Positions 33,740-46,900 of a stretch of 50,028 bases of DNA are shown piece by piece. A program made the position numbers and the translations under genes. The notes beneath the pieces were generated by a model. That model did not search any database, had not been told where the DNA came from, and saw only the letters and a list, made by a program, of their open reading frames with translations. The stretch's first letter is position 1, and the number at the start of each line of letters is the position of its first letter. The stretch is from assembly GCA_021740905.1 (NCBI GenBank), contig JAIOYV010000051.1:1-50028 (forward strand). Direction: 5' to 3'. The stretch comes from Bacteroidales bacterium (lineage in GTDB: Bacteria; Bacteroidota; Bacteroidia; Bacteroidales; M50B96).

Positions 33740-34300
33740 TTATAATCCTCCCTGATTCTGATGAACAAAAATAAGCTTTTCTTTTAAGAGTTGACGTGCC
33801 CTGAACAAGTGGGTCTTTATGGTCCCCTCGGGCAATCCGGTAATCTCTTCCATCTCCTTGTACGAAAACTCCTGGAGGTGAAACAAAGTGATGACTGTTC
33901 GAAAATGCTCGGGCAACTCTTCAATTTTTTGCTGGATAAACCTTTTCAGCTCAGCCTTTTCAAGTATCACCTGAGGATGTTCTTCAGGATCAAAAAGCTG
34001 TTTGTCGCCCGATTCATCAACCTCCTGCTTTCCAAATTTATTGTTTTTCTTCAAATAGGAAATGCTTGTATTATAGGCAATACTGGCAATCCATGTCGAT
34101 AGCTTCGAATCGCCCCTGAAATGTTTCAAATTCCTGAACACCTTGATAAATACCTCCTGACAAACATCCTCCACATCTTCGTGCTGCTGAATGATACGGC
34201 ACACTAAATGCCCAACCAGTTTCTGGTTTTGTTTCACCAAAAAGGTAAAGGCATTCATGTTCCCCGACAGTATTTGTTGTATCAGATCTTTGTCGTTCAT
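33740..34300 (-). CDS. ECF RNA polymerase sigma factor
   Basis: The 186-residue protein has region 2 (TFLVKQNQKLVGHLVCRIIQ, DVCQEVFIKVFRNLKHFRGD, LSTWIASIAYNTSISYLKK) for -10 recognition and core binding, and region 4 (LPEHFRTVITLFHLQEFSYK, EITGLPEGTIKTHLFRARQL) for -35 recognition. It lacks regions 1 and 3, as ECF sigma factors do. The next gene, a two-helix membrane protein, begins two bases after the stop. Its promoter carries the same TGAAACATTTTC-N11-TGTCA sequence as the divergent gene, which strongly suggests that this sigma factor transcribes both itself and that gene. Confidence 0.95.
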   Translation of the reverse strand: MNDKDLIQQILSGNMNAFTFLVKQNQKLVGHLVCRIIQQHEDVEDVCQEVFIKVFRNLKHFRGDSKLSTWIASIAYNTSISYLKKNNKFGKQEVDESGDKQLFDPEEHPQVILEKAELKRFIQQKIEELPEHFRTVITLFHLQEFSYKEMEEITGLPEGTIKTHLFRARQLLKEKLIFVHQNQGGL

Positions 34301-34311
34301 TTTCCTGTGTC

Positions 34312-34341
34312 TGACATCAGCATGGGTGAAAATGTTTCAGA
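34312..34341 (-). promoter_or_regulatory. Predicted ECF-type promoter of the sigma factor gene
   Basis: On the minus strand: TCTGAAACATTTTC (34341-34328), 11 bases, then TGTCA (34316-34312). TGAAAC to TGTC spacing is 17 bases, as expected for an ECF -35/-10 pair. The transcript would start close to the ATG at 34300. Confidence 0.7.
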
Positions 34342-34390
34342 AGAAAGGTATTTCTACAAAAAAGAATTTTTCACACAAAATAATTACTTC

Positions 34391-34420
34391 TCTGAAACAT
34401 TTTCTCAATCCACTATGTCA
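34391..34420 (+). promoter_or_regulatory. Predicted ECF-type promoter of the divergent membrane protein gene
   Basis: On the plus strand: TCTGAAACATTTTC (34391-34404), 11 bases, then TGTCA (34416-34420), identical in both boxes and in spacing to the minus-strand promoter. The transcript would start about 20 bases before the ATG at 34450. Confidence 0.7.
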
Positions 34421-34449
34421 AACCTCCCAAACAAATAAAACTTAAAATT

Positions 34450-34806
34450 ATGACAGAAGACATTTTAATCCCGGCCATTGTATTTTTTGCTGCTTATCAC
34501 ATTATCCGAAGCCTGTCGGATCATTTATTGAAACGAAAAATTATTAAAAGCGGTCATTTTGAGAAAGCTGAAATCCTTTCGCAAACCAAAGAGGAATCGG
34601 AAGAAGTAAACAAATACCCTTCGCTGAAATGGGGTCTGGTGGCTTTTATGGCCGGTGCAGGGCTTATTGTCACCAAACTGATTTATTGGAACGATTCCTC
34701 GTGGATGTACGACCGCGATGCCATGCTTCCTATTGGCATTGAGCTGGTATTTATTTCGTTGGGTTTTTTGATTTACTTTTTTGTAGTGAATTTTAAGAAG
34801 AAATAG
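34450..34806 (+). CDS. Small membrane protein divergent from the ECF sigma gene (DUF6249-like)
   Basis: The 118-residue protein has three membrane helices: near the N-terminus (ILIPAIVFFAAYHIIRSL), the middle (WGLVAFMAGAGLIVTKLIYW) and the C-terminus (IGIELVFISLGFLIYFFVV), separated by a charged loop with a KEESEEVNKYPSLKW stretch. I recall similar proteins under DUF6249 next to ECF sigma genes in Bacteroidota, but the assignment is uncertain. It shares an identical ECF-type promoter with the sigma gene, so it is expected to be a main target of that sigma factor and may respond to membrane stress. Confidence 0.72.
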   Translation: MTEDILIPAIVFFAAYHIIRSLSDHLLKRKIIKSGHFEKAEILSQTKEESEEVNKYPSLKWGLVAFMAGAGLIVTKLIYWNDSSWMYDRDAMLPIGIELVFISLGFLIYFFVVNFKKK

Positions 34807-34844
34807 AAAGATATGGAGGGAAGGGAACCAATCGGGTTAAAAAA

Positions 34845-34877
34845 GGATAGGCTGCCTTGTAGAGGGGCAGCCTACCT
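34845..34877 (-). terminator. Intrinsic terminator of the giant surface-protein gene
   Basis: TAGGCTGCC (34848-34856) and GGCAGCCTA (34866-34874) form a perfect 9-bp stem; on the minus strand it is followed by TCCTTTTTT. It lies about 40 bases beyond the stop codon at 34915. Confidence 0.85.
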
Positions 34878-34914
34878 TAATGTATACTAAACTAACTAAA
34901 CTATAACTTTCACC

Positions 34915-37900
34915 CTATTGGATGTTCATTACCTTTGTATCAGTGAACTTATCGCCCACTATCTTGTAGAAATACGTACCCGGGGCCAAATTACCGGTCT
35001 CGAATGTGACACTGTACTTTCCAGCTTCATAACGGCTCGACACCAACTCCTCAATCTTTTCGCCGAGGGTATTGTAAACCATCAGTATCACATTACTTGC
35101 TTCGGGCAGGTAGAACGATATTTCGGTTGCATCTCTAAACGGATTAGGACGGTTCTGGAATAGCATGAAACTATCGTATCCCTTGCCGCTGATGGTAAGC
35201 TTTTCGATTACCGAAATAGCATCCCTGCCATATTGATTATTGCCCTGTAGCCAACTTTGAACAATTAATTTCTGTTCTGTGTTGTTTTCCTGGTCCCACA
35301 ATTTTAGTGTGAATACTTCGCCATTAGCAATTCCCTCTATCACATTTTCGGTTTGGCTGTCGTCGCCCCAAATTGTGATCGCATTGAAACCGTTTCGGTA
35401 CACTGTACTACCTACCAAATCGCCTTTGGCATTGAATACACCAATCTCGTCGCCTTCTTGAGGGGCTACGTTCCATGCGCTTTCCAATATACCAAGGCTC
35501 ATGTTATGGCCGGTATTGTTCACCTTATTGTATTTCTCAGGCAGTACGCTGATCACATCGCTTTTTGTTGGTGCAGAAGTATTCATTGCAAATGTCAATA
35601 CATCCTGTGTGACCATCTTAATTTGATAACCCTGACCTGGCACCATATTGCCAATTGTGTTTAAGTTGTAGAGTGGCCAATAGATCTGCCCCCCTCCACT
35701 CTTCACAATAACCACATTCGAGACAATGGGCGAAATTACCGTAACTGCGTTCATCGGTGAAGTTCGTAGGTAACCCATAATACTCCAACCACCAGGTATG
35801 GTAATCGGGCTTATTGAAGGATTTATCAGCAAACCTTGAACCGCAAGGGTTTGAGCTGAAACCATCTTGACCTGATATCCCTGCCCCATTATAAGGTTTC
35901 CAATTGTATTCAAGTTGTAAACTGGCCAATAGATCGCACCAGAACCGCTCTTCACAATAGTAACCTGGGTGGCAATGGAGTTAAACAAAACCATCATGTT
36001 AGGGTTGACTGGGATAAGATAGGTTGACCAAATACTCCATCCCGTAGGTAAGTTTATTGCCTGGGTAATGATCGACTGGGCATTCAGGCAGTTAATCCCG
36101 CTAAACCCACCAGTTGCATAGTTTCCCTGGTTTGGATATCCTGTTAAATAACAAGCATTGCCATCGTACTGAACCCCTAAGGCAGCTTCGTAAAGCCTCC
36201 AGGTGAACACTTCGCCAGGCTGATATCCATTATCCAAAGGAGGTGTAGCTCCATAAGCTGTTACGGAAGTGGACATTCCCGACCAGTAGGCCCAGCCACT
36301 GCAAACCACAGTGCCATTCTGGTTCGAAAATACACCAATCAGGCTACCATAAGCGGCAGTAATCCCATCAAGGCTAATATTCGAGTTTTGGCTCACTATG
36401 ATAAGGTGCGAATTAGCTGTAGGTGTAACAATCCATCCGGGAGGCAAAGGTGAGTTGATGGTGATGTTTTTCTCCAGGATACACCCATTTGTATCACTGA
36501 TCGTAACAGAATAAATACCTGCATAAGCAGAAGCTATATTCTGGGTTGTTGCTCCATTGCTCCAAGTAAAGAAATATGGAGATACCCCACCTGTTACAGT
36601 CGTAGTGATTGAGCCATTGTTCCCACCTATAGTAGTTGCATCAACTCCTGTAAGAGTGGCATCCAAAAGGGGTGGCTGAGTAATTGTTACCGACTCTATT
36701 TGAGGGATGCCTGTTGCATCTGTTATTGTTAAAATATAGGTGCCCGGTGCAAGGTTAGTCAAAGTAAGCGATGTCGACTGATTCGACCATAAGTAAGACA
36801 ATGGCAAAGTAGCCCCAGGTATTATTGGTACAACTGATGCAACTATAGAACCGTTGGCAGCCCCATTACACATAATTTGGTTAACCGAGAAGTTTACAAT
36901 TGCAATATCTGCCAGGTCGCCTGTTATTTCAAGCACATAATCACCAAAGGCAGCCTGGTAGCCATAAACCTTGGCCCAATAGGTACCAGCCGATAAACTA
37001 TTGAAATGAACCAGTGACTGAGTACTGCAAGAGTTATCATTGTAGCCCAAATAGGATGCAGTCCCAAAAACGGTCTGTGGACATTGACTATGAATTTCGA
37101 GTTTTGTATCGAACGCCGAACCGCAAAGGCTTACGTCCACATTAGTGGCTGCAACCGGCAATTCAAACCTCCACCACTGACGGTCGTAAGGATGAATAGT
37201 TGTCTGGTAAACCGGTGGCTCGTTGATCAACAGGTATGGGAAGGAAGTTGAACAGGATTCCCCGTTTCCATCCCAATTGGCAAAACTTGTACAGAACTCA
37301 TCATTGGCAGGATAGCCATCGCCAGTTACCAGTGTTTTTATACAGATGTTGTAGGTTCCAAATGTTGAGGCATTGAACTGGGTCGGGAACGTATAGCTAA
37401 TGGATTGACCCGGAGCCAAAGGCCCTGCAACAGTGCCAAAAACAGGTGTATAACCAGAAATTGTATATTGTACCAGGAAGTTGGACAAGGGCATCAATCC
37501 ATTGTTGTAAAGATCAACAGTGATAGAGACATTGCCCAGGTTACTGGCTGAAACAGGAGAAGTCATAGTGAGCACTGCCCCATCGTATTGGGCGTATTGA
37601 ACAAATACCGTAACCGGCACCAAAGGCCCTGCACAGCCTACTCCTGATCCCCCTGAAATGACCATATTTGGATTGGGCAAGCCCATACTCCCGGCAGTTG
37701 CATTGATCCAGTCGGTTACTACATCGTCATCGTAATTAATCCGGGTGATAAAATTGCTTGGATACGACATCATGCTATTTCCAATCCATGCAGTGGTCAT
37801 ATCAATGGGGAAACCATTGATGGTGACATTCATCCCATAAATCTGGGCTTCGGTCCATCCCCACGACATAAAGTCAACTACATTGCCCAGGTTATCAACA

Positions 37901-40900
37901 ATCATGGCCCATCCCGTGAATGAAGGAGGGGTACCAGGGTTCCAGAACAAATTGCTTCCCCAATAGTTAGAGGCCGATGCCAAATCTGACTTTGTCAGCA
38001 CTTGGCCTGGTTGAATCACTCCAAGGTTCCAATAATTAGGATTTACTGTATTTATATCAGTATAAGGTGTTTCACTTACAGCAACTACCCAACCTGTGGC
38101 ATCTATAACAGAATTTGTTACATTTTGTATTTCAATATAATCAGGATCGCCTAGGTCAAATTCGGTAAGTGCTAGCGAACCGGCAGAACCACTGGCTGCA
38201 TTTACATAATAAATTGTAGTATCGAAAAGGACAGGGGTCACAAGAGTAGTGCCTGTTCCAAGTTGGTTATTGGCGGCATCGTACCAGGTATAAACATTAT
38301 TCGAATCGGGGTTCACAATATTCAGTGTGGCTATGTTCCCGCCCCAAATAGTGACATCATAAGCAACCGGGCTTCCCGGGCTAATGCCTGAAATGATTAC
38401 AATACTTGTTGTATCGTTCGTCAATACGGGATCGGGCAAATAACTAAGCCATGCAAATATTTCAAACTCGGTTTGAATGGTTACTGCCAGGTTTATCGCC
38501 GTAGTAAATGTGTATGTAACAACAGCATTAGGCAATATGGTACCTGTGTAGGTTTCGGTAACAGGTGTCGACATTGTTGAGGTCCAGAAAGACAATGGAA
38601 TATTACCAATTACAGTATCACCCAGGTTTGTGAATGTTACCGACACGGTTTCCATGCCCAGGTCGCATCCTTCAACCGGTGCATCAATACTTGTCATTTC
38701 CAGATTGTATTGTGGATCAGCAAATAAAGAAACACAAACTCCATCGTTTCCAGGACTGGCATCGTTAGTAAGTACAGTATAGGCACACAAATCAAAGTTT
38801 CCCCCTGGAACAGCCAGGTTTCCTAATGAAACAGTAGCCGAAGTAAAGGCTGGTATAGCCCCTGTAAAAGCAGTTGTTACCGGGTTCAATCCATTTACTG
38901 TGTACACTACATCCATGCTATAAATGGTATCGCTACCAAAATTGTAAACCACTACAGAGACAGGTTGAATTGAGTTTTCCAACATAGCCCCGCTTGGTGA
39001 CAAGATTGAAATAACCCCTGCATCTACCTCATAAGGAGGTTGAATGATTACTTGATAGTCCTCAGTTTCGCCCCACGTATAGGTTCCGCATGGAAGTACA
39101 CTGGTGGCTGCGGTGGTCTCGACAAAAACGACCCGCATACTGTGCATTCCCAGTGTTGCAGTTCCGGGCACAGAAATAAAACCTGTAACTGTATTAGAAG
39201 AAGTAGTTGCGCTACTGAATGCAGTTTCGGCTGGCTCTGTCCACGTTCCGTCGTTGTTCCAATCGATAAATACTTTTACCCAGCAATTATACTGTGTGGT
39301 GTATCCAGGGGCATAACTGGTTGTAATCGAAACAGGATGGGAGTTGCCAAGGGTAAGAATTGCCGGGGCAACTGTCAGGTTGAAATTGGTGTACATCGTT
39401 CCCTGAGGGAATGAATAGTTGCTCATGTTGCTCAGGTCAACCTGTGTGATTTCCTCGTAGGCAGTCGAAGTTGCACTTGATACACAATAGGACGGAACGG
39501 AGTTTGTCACCGAAAAGCAAAGGGTATCGTTTATCGCATAACCATCTCCCACCAGCTGGGTGTACACACAAATATTGTAAACCCCATACGTTGACAAGTC
39601 GGCTGTTGTAGCAAAATTGAATGTGGAAGTAGTACCACTGGCTATCGAATTGATTACCAACTCAGATACTGTACTTGAAGTTGCTCCAGTAATATCATAG
39701 GTAATCTGGAATAAGTTGGCAGGCATGCTCCCCCAGTTTTGGATTTCTACCGAGATTACTTCCGCATTGCCCAGGTTAACTCCCGATGAGGGTGAATTTT
39801 CTGCAACTACCCCAATATCGTATTGCGGTATATTGGCCACATAGGCAGTAACCGGAACAAGTTCACTTGGACAACCACTTATACCTGAAGAATAGAATAC
39901 AGTACCATTAAATACCCTGGGCGAAAATGTTAGGGCGAAATATGCCCCACCATGTCCACACTGTATTTTCATGTCGCTGTTTTGATAAATCTCGTTAGTT
40001 CCGTCTCCATTTGTATAATTAATTCCTGAACCGCTAACAAAAGTAATGTAGATACCATAAGTTTCCCCATCGGGAATGGTAATTCCGCCAATAGGCAATA
40101 AGGAATTAAGGTTGGTCCCTGCAAAAACCACATTGGCGCTTCCTGCAAGTGTCCATCCTGTTTGTGATCCCGTAAATCCGACATAGGAACCTTCTCTGTA
40201 CCAAACTTCCATGGTCCCTGTATTATCAACATTCACAAAGAAGCTATCAATGGTCAGGTTTTCATAAGCCGTAATGTCGAACATAACCCCTGATTGTCCA
40301 TTTCCGGAAACCATTGTAGTAAGCAATGAGCCAGGTGCCAAACTATTAGTGCCTGACTGAGCATATAAAACAGTGGTATCATAAAGTGGACCGATGGAAA
40401 TTTGAGATCCACCGCCTAATGGAATTGTTGCTAAAGTATCGCTGAACCATTGAATAGAATCGGCTGATATGGCCCCAAGGGTGGCCATGCTGCCATACAA
40501 AACAGTAGCATCAACGGCAACCGGGGCAGCAGGTGTGTATAATGATTGTACAGTGGTCGCACTGGTGTCGTTATAGTGGTTTAGGTCGCCGGTAAGTGTG
40601 ACCCAGGCCTTTAAGTCGAAGGTTGAATCAGCAGGGACGGTAAGGTTGAGCAGGGTTGTGAAATTGTAATCATAAGTGCCCCCCAATGGGATAGCTGTCG
40701 GTACCGTTTCCGTAACCACTGTGTTATTGTTCAATTGATAAGATGCGGTAAGGTTTCCAGAGATAGCATTCAGACCAAAGTTTTGGATGGTGATGGAGAC
40801 TTGCTCCATATCCTGTCCGCAACCTCCTTCGGGCGATAAAATATCCACACATGCTGCATCATAAGGAGCCGGATCGATCACTATTGCACCAATGGTAAAA

Positions 40901-43900
40901 CGGCCAAAGTTGCTGTTTTCATCTACTACTCCACCATTTATACCAGCTGTATAAAAGGCATTGGAACGGGTAGGAAGTTCGGCCTGTACACCCAACGGAT
41001 AATAGCCAACAGCATTTGCGGTTTGGGCAATACCTACATAAATATCACCATTAATAACAGTGGTTGCCGGAGGGTTTAAAATTGGGAATATATAGATTGA
41101 ATCGATTGCTGTGATAACAACCGGAGCCGATTGCGACAGTATGTTGCCGGCCATATCAAGGACAACCCCATAAAGGCTGTTCCCAATGGTAGAAGTGCCA
41201 ACGATATAGGCGCCTACTGCCGAAACCACTTTTACACCATTGATGTGATATTTACACAGCAACAAGCCTGCCCCCGTGTTATAGCCCAGGTTTACGGCCA
41301 TTGGTGAAAGATCGGCATAAGCGATCTGATTTTCAGTGACCTGTTGCATATATGTTGCCGAGTTGTTGGTATTGTCCATATCAGGAGGTACGCTAACAGT
41401 AACTGTATCAACGCCCAATGTAACTGCCGTAAACGGACTGAAAGAGACGGTTTGCACACCGGCAAATGTGAGAGAATCGATGGTCACCACATTGGTAAAC
41501 GAGTTTGCACCGGAAATGGTGAGCGTAACTGGAACATTGTATTGGGTATTGGCACCCACATTCCTGACTATAGCAGTCACCACATGGTTATCTCCAGCCC
41601 CGATGGGCAACTGCCCAAGGGTGTATACAATCTCTACCATCAGTTCGTTGGCCGGTAGCAGCAAGTCAAATTCGTCGGCTCCCACATCGGGGAAACTGGA
41701 ATTGCGGGCCTGTCCATCAATGTCGGTGGTAACTTGCGGGACCGGGGTGCCTGCACCATTCAGGTACGTTGAAAAGGTGTGAAGGTCGGAAGCAGAAATA
41801 TATTCCCCATCGGTGTTGAGCACATCTCCTGGGTACAATGCCTGCCATGCAAGTAATGTAGAATAGGCGGTGGTGAAAGAACACAAGGTAGCCGAATTGG
41901 TATACAGGTTATTGTTGCTGCTGTTCAACATCGATATCCCTGCCGAGGTAGTACCATATAAGCAATAGCCCAGGGTGCCCAGGTTGACAATACTATTGTT
42001 TTTAAAGTCATAAGGGCCGTAAGCAGTGGATGGTATTTGCAAGTAGGCGGCATAGACTGTCGAGCCATTGGCAATCCTTACCGAGTTATAGTAAATTTTT
42101 TGATGGTTACAGTAATACACATAAAGGCCGTATTGTGTGCTGGTATTGCCTTCTGAGCTTATCATATTATTGGCGATCAAACCGGGTTCAAGGGCCGTGG
42201 CCACAGCATACCCGACCCGTAAACCATAGAAGGTAGAACCTGCATTGTCGTATATCACATTTTTGGTCACTTCAATGGGGCCATCCGAATAATACACAGT
42301 AAGTGGATAGTTGGTAACGCTCCCTGTCGGGTTCTGCAAAACGGTATTGCCATTTACCTTTACATTATTGTTATAGTACAAATACAGACCATAGTAATAA
42401 TACATGGAGATGTGGTTATCAACAAATTGGTTGCCGTCTTCGCGATCAGTAGAAGTACCATACCAATATATTCCATAATAAGCACCCGTGACAGTGTTGC
42501 CTATGATTGTATTATATTGATCTTTCCCATCGGTATAGCTGCGGATACCGGCAGCATTCGAGCTGGTTGTGGTTATGCTTTGGATATTACAATTCGACAG
42601 GGTATTATAATCTGAATTTCCCCTGAATTCAACAACTCTTGCATAGGTTGTCGTGGTGGTCGACTGGAAGGTCATATCCTGAACTGTGATATAATCACCA
42701 CCTGTCCAGGCAAGTACCCAGTTGTCGGTAGACCCGACGGCTGCATATTGGACTACTACATCAGTATTGATCCCGGTTGCCGACTGGAAGGTAATTGTGT
42801 TTACTGCCGAAGTTCCTAAGATAGTAGGCAAAGTTACCTGTTCGGTATAAGTACCCGATTCCACAGTAAAAACAACTGGCCCACAAACTCCATTCGTAGC
42901 CACAAAGTTGACGGCACCGGCAAAAGTGGTAAAATCGCCGGTTGCCCCAATGGTATAGTTCCCATTTACAGCAGTGGTTACACCCGTAATACTGTAGCTA
43001 TCGTTCGAGCTGTTCGGATCATTGTTCCCATTGGGCAATGTTGTCCAAACTGTAAAACTATAATTACCGGTACTTAGCAGGTTATAACTACCAATCAATA
43101 CATCTTGCGAATTTCCAGGCAGAATGTTTCCAGTGAAAGAGAATGGTGTTTGTGTCACCCCATTTACTTCCCAGTTGATGGTTACCGATGAAAGGGCAAC
43201 TAAACCATAATTGTTAAGGGTAACCGTAATGTCACTCAAACCAGGACACAGGGCGTTGATCCCCGGCATACCTGAAATACCTGCATCGTCGTTGGCCAAC
43301 ACATATTCATCAGCACCAATATCCGGAGTGGTTATACTTCGTGAATCACCATCAAAATCTGTGGTTACCTCCGGAACCGCTAATGCTGCACCATCCAACA
43401 ATAACGAATTCGAGTGCAAATTATCCGGGGCAAGATAACCACCATCCGTACTGACCACATCACCGGGATACAAAGCCTGCCAAGCCGAAAGTGTTGGGTA
43501 AGCAGTAGAAAACGAGCAAAGTGTTGCACTATTGGAATAGAGGTTATTGTGGTCGCTGGTAAGCATCGACATCCCTGCAGAGGTCCCATAGAGACAATAT
43601 CCACCTGAGCCCATGTTGACTATGCTATTGTTTTTGAAATCAAAAGGACCATACGCTGTAGAAGTGATATATAAATACGCACCATAATTGGTGCTTCCAT
43701 TGGCTAAATATACTGAATTATGATAAATTTTCTGGTATATGCTATAACCAATGTAAAGCCCATATTGTGTGCCTGTATTGCCAATACATGAAACCATATT
43801 ATTGGCTATCAGCCCGGGGGCTGCGGCAGTAGCATCGCAATAATAAATCCGTAGGCCATAGTAAGTAGCACCGGCATCGTCGAAAAGTTTATTGTTGGTC

Positions 43901-46900
43901 ACCACAATCGGCCCATCGCAGTAATATACATACATTGGATAGCATGTAGTACTTCCAGCAGGATTTTGTGCAACATAATTACCAACAAGCGTGTTGGCAA
44001 ACTGATAATAATTATATACACCATAGTAATAGAAATCAACAATTTCATTGTCAATAAACTGGTTTCCATTTTCAAGGTTTGCTGAACTACCATACCAGTA
44101 AATACCATAGTAAGCACCGGAAATAATATTCCCGGAGATAATATTGTATTCATCCTTCGAATCGCTATAACTGTACACGGTAGCTGAGTTTGAACTGGTG
44201 GTAATTATGCTGAGGATATCATTGTTCAAAACCTGGTTGTAATTCGAGGAATTGTGGAAAAGAAGTACACGGCCATACGTAGAGGCTGTGGTAGATTTCA
44301 TCGTAATGTTTTGAACTGTATTATAATCTGCACCATAAAAACGCCATACCCAGTTATCACCCGTACCTGTGGCAGCATATTGTACGGTTACATCAGCCTT
44401 ATTGCCGGTTGATGATTGCCATGTTACTGTATTCACAGCATCTACACCAGAAACCTCGTTCAAGGTCAATTGTTCGTCATAAATACCTGGCAGGATATTA
44501 AATATTACTGGGCCGCAAACGCCATAATTTTCAATGAATGTCTGAGCATCGGTAAGGGTCGCAAAATCGCCGGCAGCTCCAATCGTGAAGGTTCCCGCAG
44601 CGGCAGTTTGCAATCCTACCAAGCTGGTTGTGTCGTTGGTATTGCTTGGGTCGACCACACCATTTGGCATCGAGGCCCATCCTATTACATCATAAATAAC
44701 ACCCGATAAAAAGGTGTAATTTCCAAGAAAGACAGTGGTGAAACCTCCTACCGGGATGGTATCGTACACCATAACACTGGTTTGCGTCACGCCATTTACC
44801 GACCAACTAACATTCACTTCTGTAAGTTCGACCAAACCATAATTGTTGATATTCGCAGATACCGGGATAAGCCCCGGGCAAATTGCATCAATACCGACAA
44901 AAGCAGACATTCCTGCATCGTTGGTGTAGAGTGTATATTCATCTGCGCCGATATTGGGCGTGAGTGGATCGCGGGGTTCCATATCCACATCAAAAGGAAC
45001 TGAAGACAGCGGTTTCCCGGCATCCACCAAGAAGGGAGAATAGCTATGAAGGTCGGAAACACTGCTATACGCAGGATTGACCATGATGGAATGAGGTTCA
45101 ATCAGGTTCAGGTCGGTAAGGTTGTTAACAGTCCAAACACCAAACAAAATGGGCGAGGCATTGGTACTGTGATAGTTATTGTAATCCTGGTACGAAACCA
45201 TCCCTGCCGTCATAGCAGCATCGAGAATATTGATGGCATAACCACCCCCTGTATTGACCAAAGAGTTGTTTACTATTTCAATATTGCCATAGCCGCCGGC
45301 GGCAGCCTGGGAAACATAAATGGCCGTCGAAGTAGTTGAACCGGCTGTGATATTTATCGAATTATTGTAAATATTTACGTTGCTCGAATAATACACATAC
45401 ATCCCGTAAGCTGTGCTGGTCCCAACCGATTGGCTGACAAAGTTATTGGCAACCAAACCCCTGGAGGGGCCGCCATCGGCATAATATATATACATGCAAT
45501 AGTTTGTTGAAGTAGCCTTTAAATGCAACTGGTTTCCAACTATCCTGAAATTGTCTTTCATGTAATAGGTATAAATCCCATAATGCGTTGAATACAAACC
45601 CGATTCGATGGTATTGTATTCTACCTTGATCCTTCCCTGATAATACAGGTATAGACCATAATAATAGAAATTCAGAATATTATTGTGTGTAATCTCATTG
45701 TTAAGTTCAGGGCTGGTCGATGAACCTCCATACATGTAGAATCCATACGATCCATTAAGTACATCATTATTATGGAAAACGTTTGCCGTATCGCCCAAGC
45801 CCGATTCGTTGACAACCACTGCCATGTAATTGGATGTGCTGGCCGCCTGAGGTGCCTGCAATATGTTTCCGGAAAAGCTATTGTGGTGGGCGCCGTTTAC
45901 CAAACGGACAACCCTTCCATAAGTGCCGTTCTGGGATTTTATGGTCATGTCTTCGAACGAATAATAATCGCCACCATCCAAATTAACAACCCAGTTGTTG
46001 GCAGTTCCTGTTGCATTGTACTGAAGCACTACATCGGAATTTACACCACTGGCTGATTTAAAGGTGACCGTATTGGTGGCATTAACACCCGAAACCTGCC
46101 CGATGGAAATTTGCTCGTTGTATGTACCTGCCTCCACTTCAAAAACAACGGGGCCGCATATACCATATACAGACAATGCACCCACGGCTTCGTTGAAATT
46201 GAGGAAATCGCCAGTTGCCCCAACCGTATAAGTCCCGTTCAAGGAGAGGAAGAAAGGCAGCAGCGACAGCGTATCATTATAATTTATCGTATCGGCCACG
46301 CCATTGGGCATCGAAGTATAAATAATGATGTCGTACATGGAATTGACGAAATTCAGGGTGCCAAGAAAAACAGTGTCAGTTTGGCCCGATAGAATCGAAT
46401 TGCTAACAGAAATCTGGGGTTGTGCAACACCGCCAAACGACCAGTCCACTTTATAATTAGCTGCAGTGAGACCACCATAATTGGCAACTATGGCATAAAA
46501 ATCACTAACCCCGGTACAAATATTCGCGGGCGTGACGCCAACAACCCCCATATCATTATCGGATGCAGCGGTAATAAAAACAGAATAGTCTTCTGTTTCG
46601 CCGTATGAAAATGTGCCACAGGGTGCAATAGTTGATGGGCTTGTTGTTTCCACCACAATAACCCTCATCCGGGTGTTGCCCATGAGGGCATAAGCAGGAA
46701 CAACCATTGGAATAGTAAAGGTTGCCGTAGGGTTCGTAACTGTTGTATAACCAATAGTTTCACCAGCATCGGTAAAGTCATAGTCATGGTTCCAGTCGAT
46801 AAATACGATCGCACCCTTGTCATAATTTCCATTGCATGTCCCGGCAGTTACCGTAATTGTGTATGATCCGCCCGGACTAAGATCGGCAGGGGCTAAACTG

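Noticed and set aside
39969-40232. 87-codon open frame within the giant gene on the same strand
   Set aside because: Its composition and lack of motifs mark it as a shadow of the giant reading frame.
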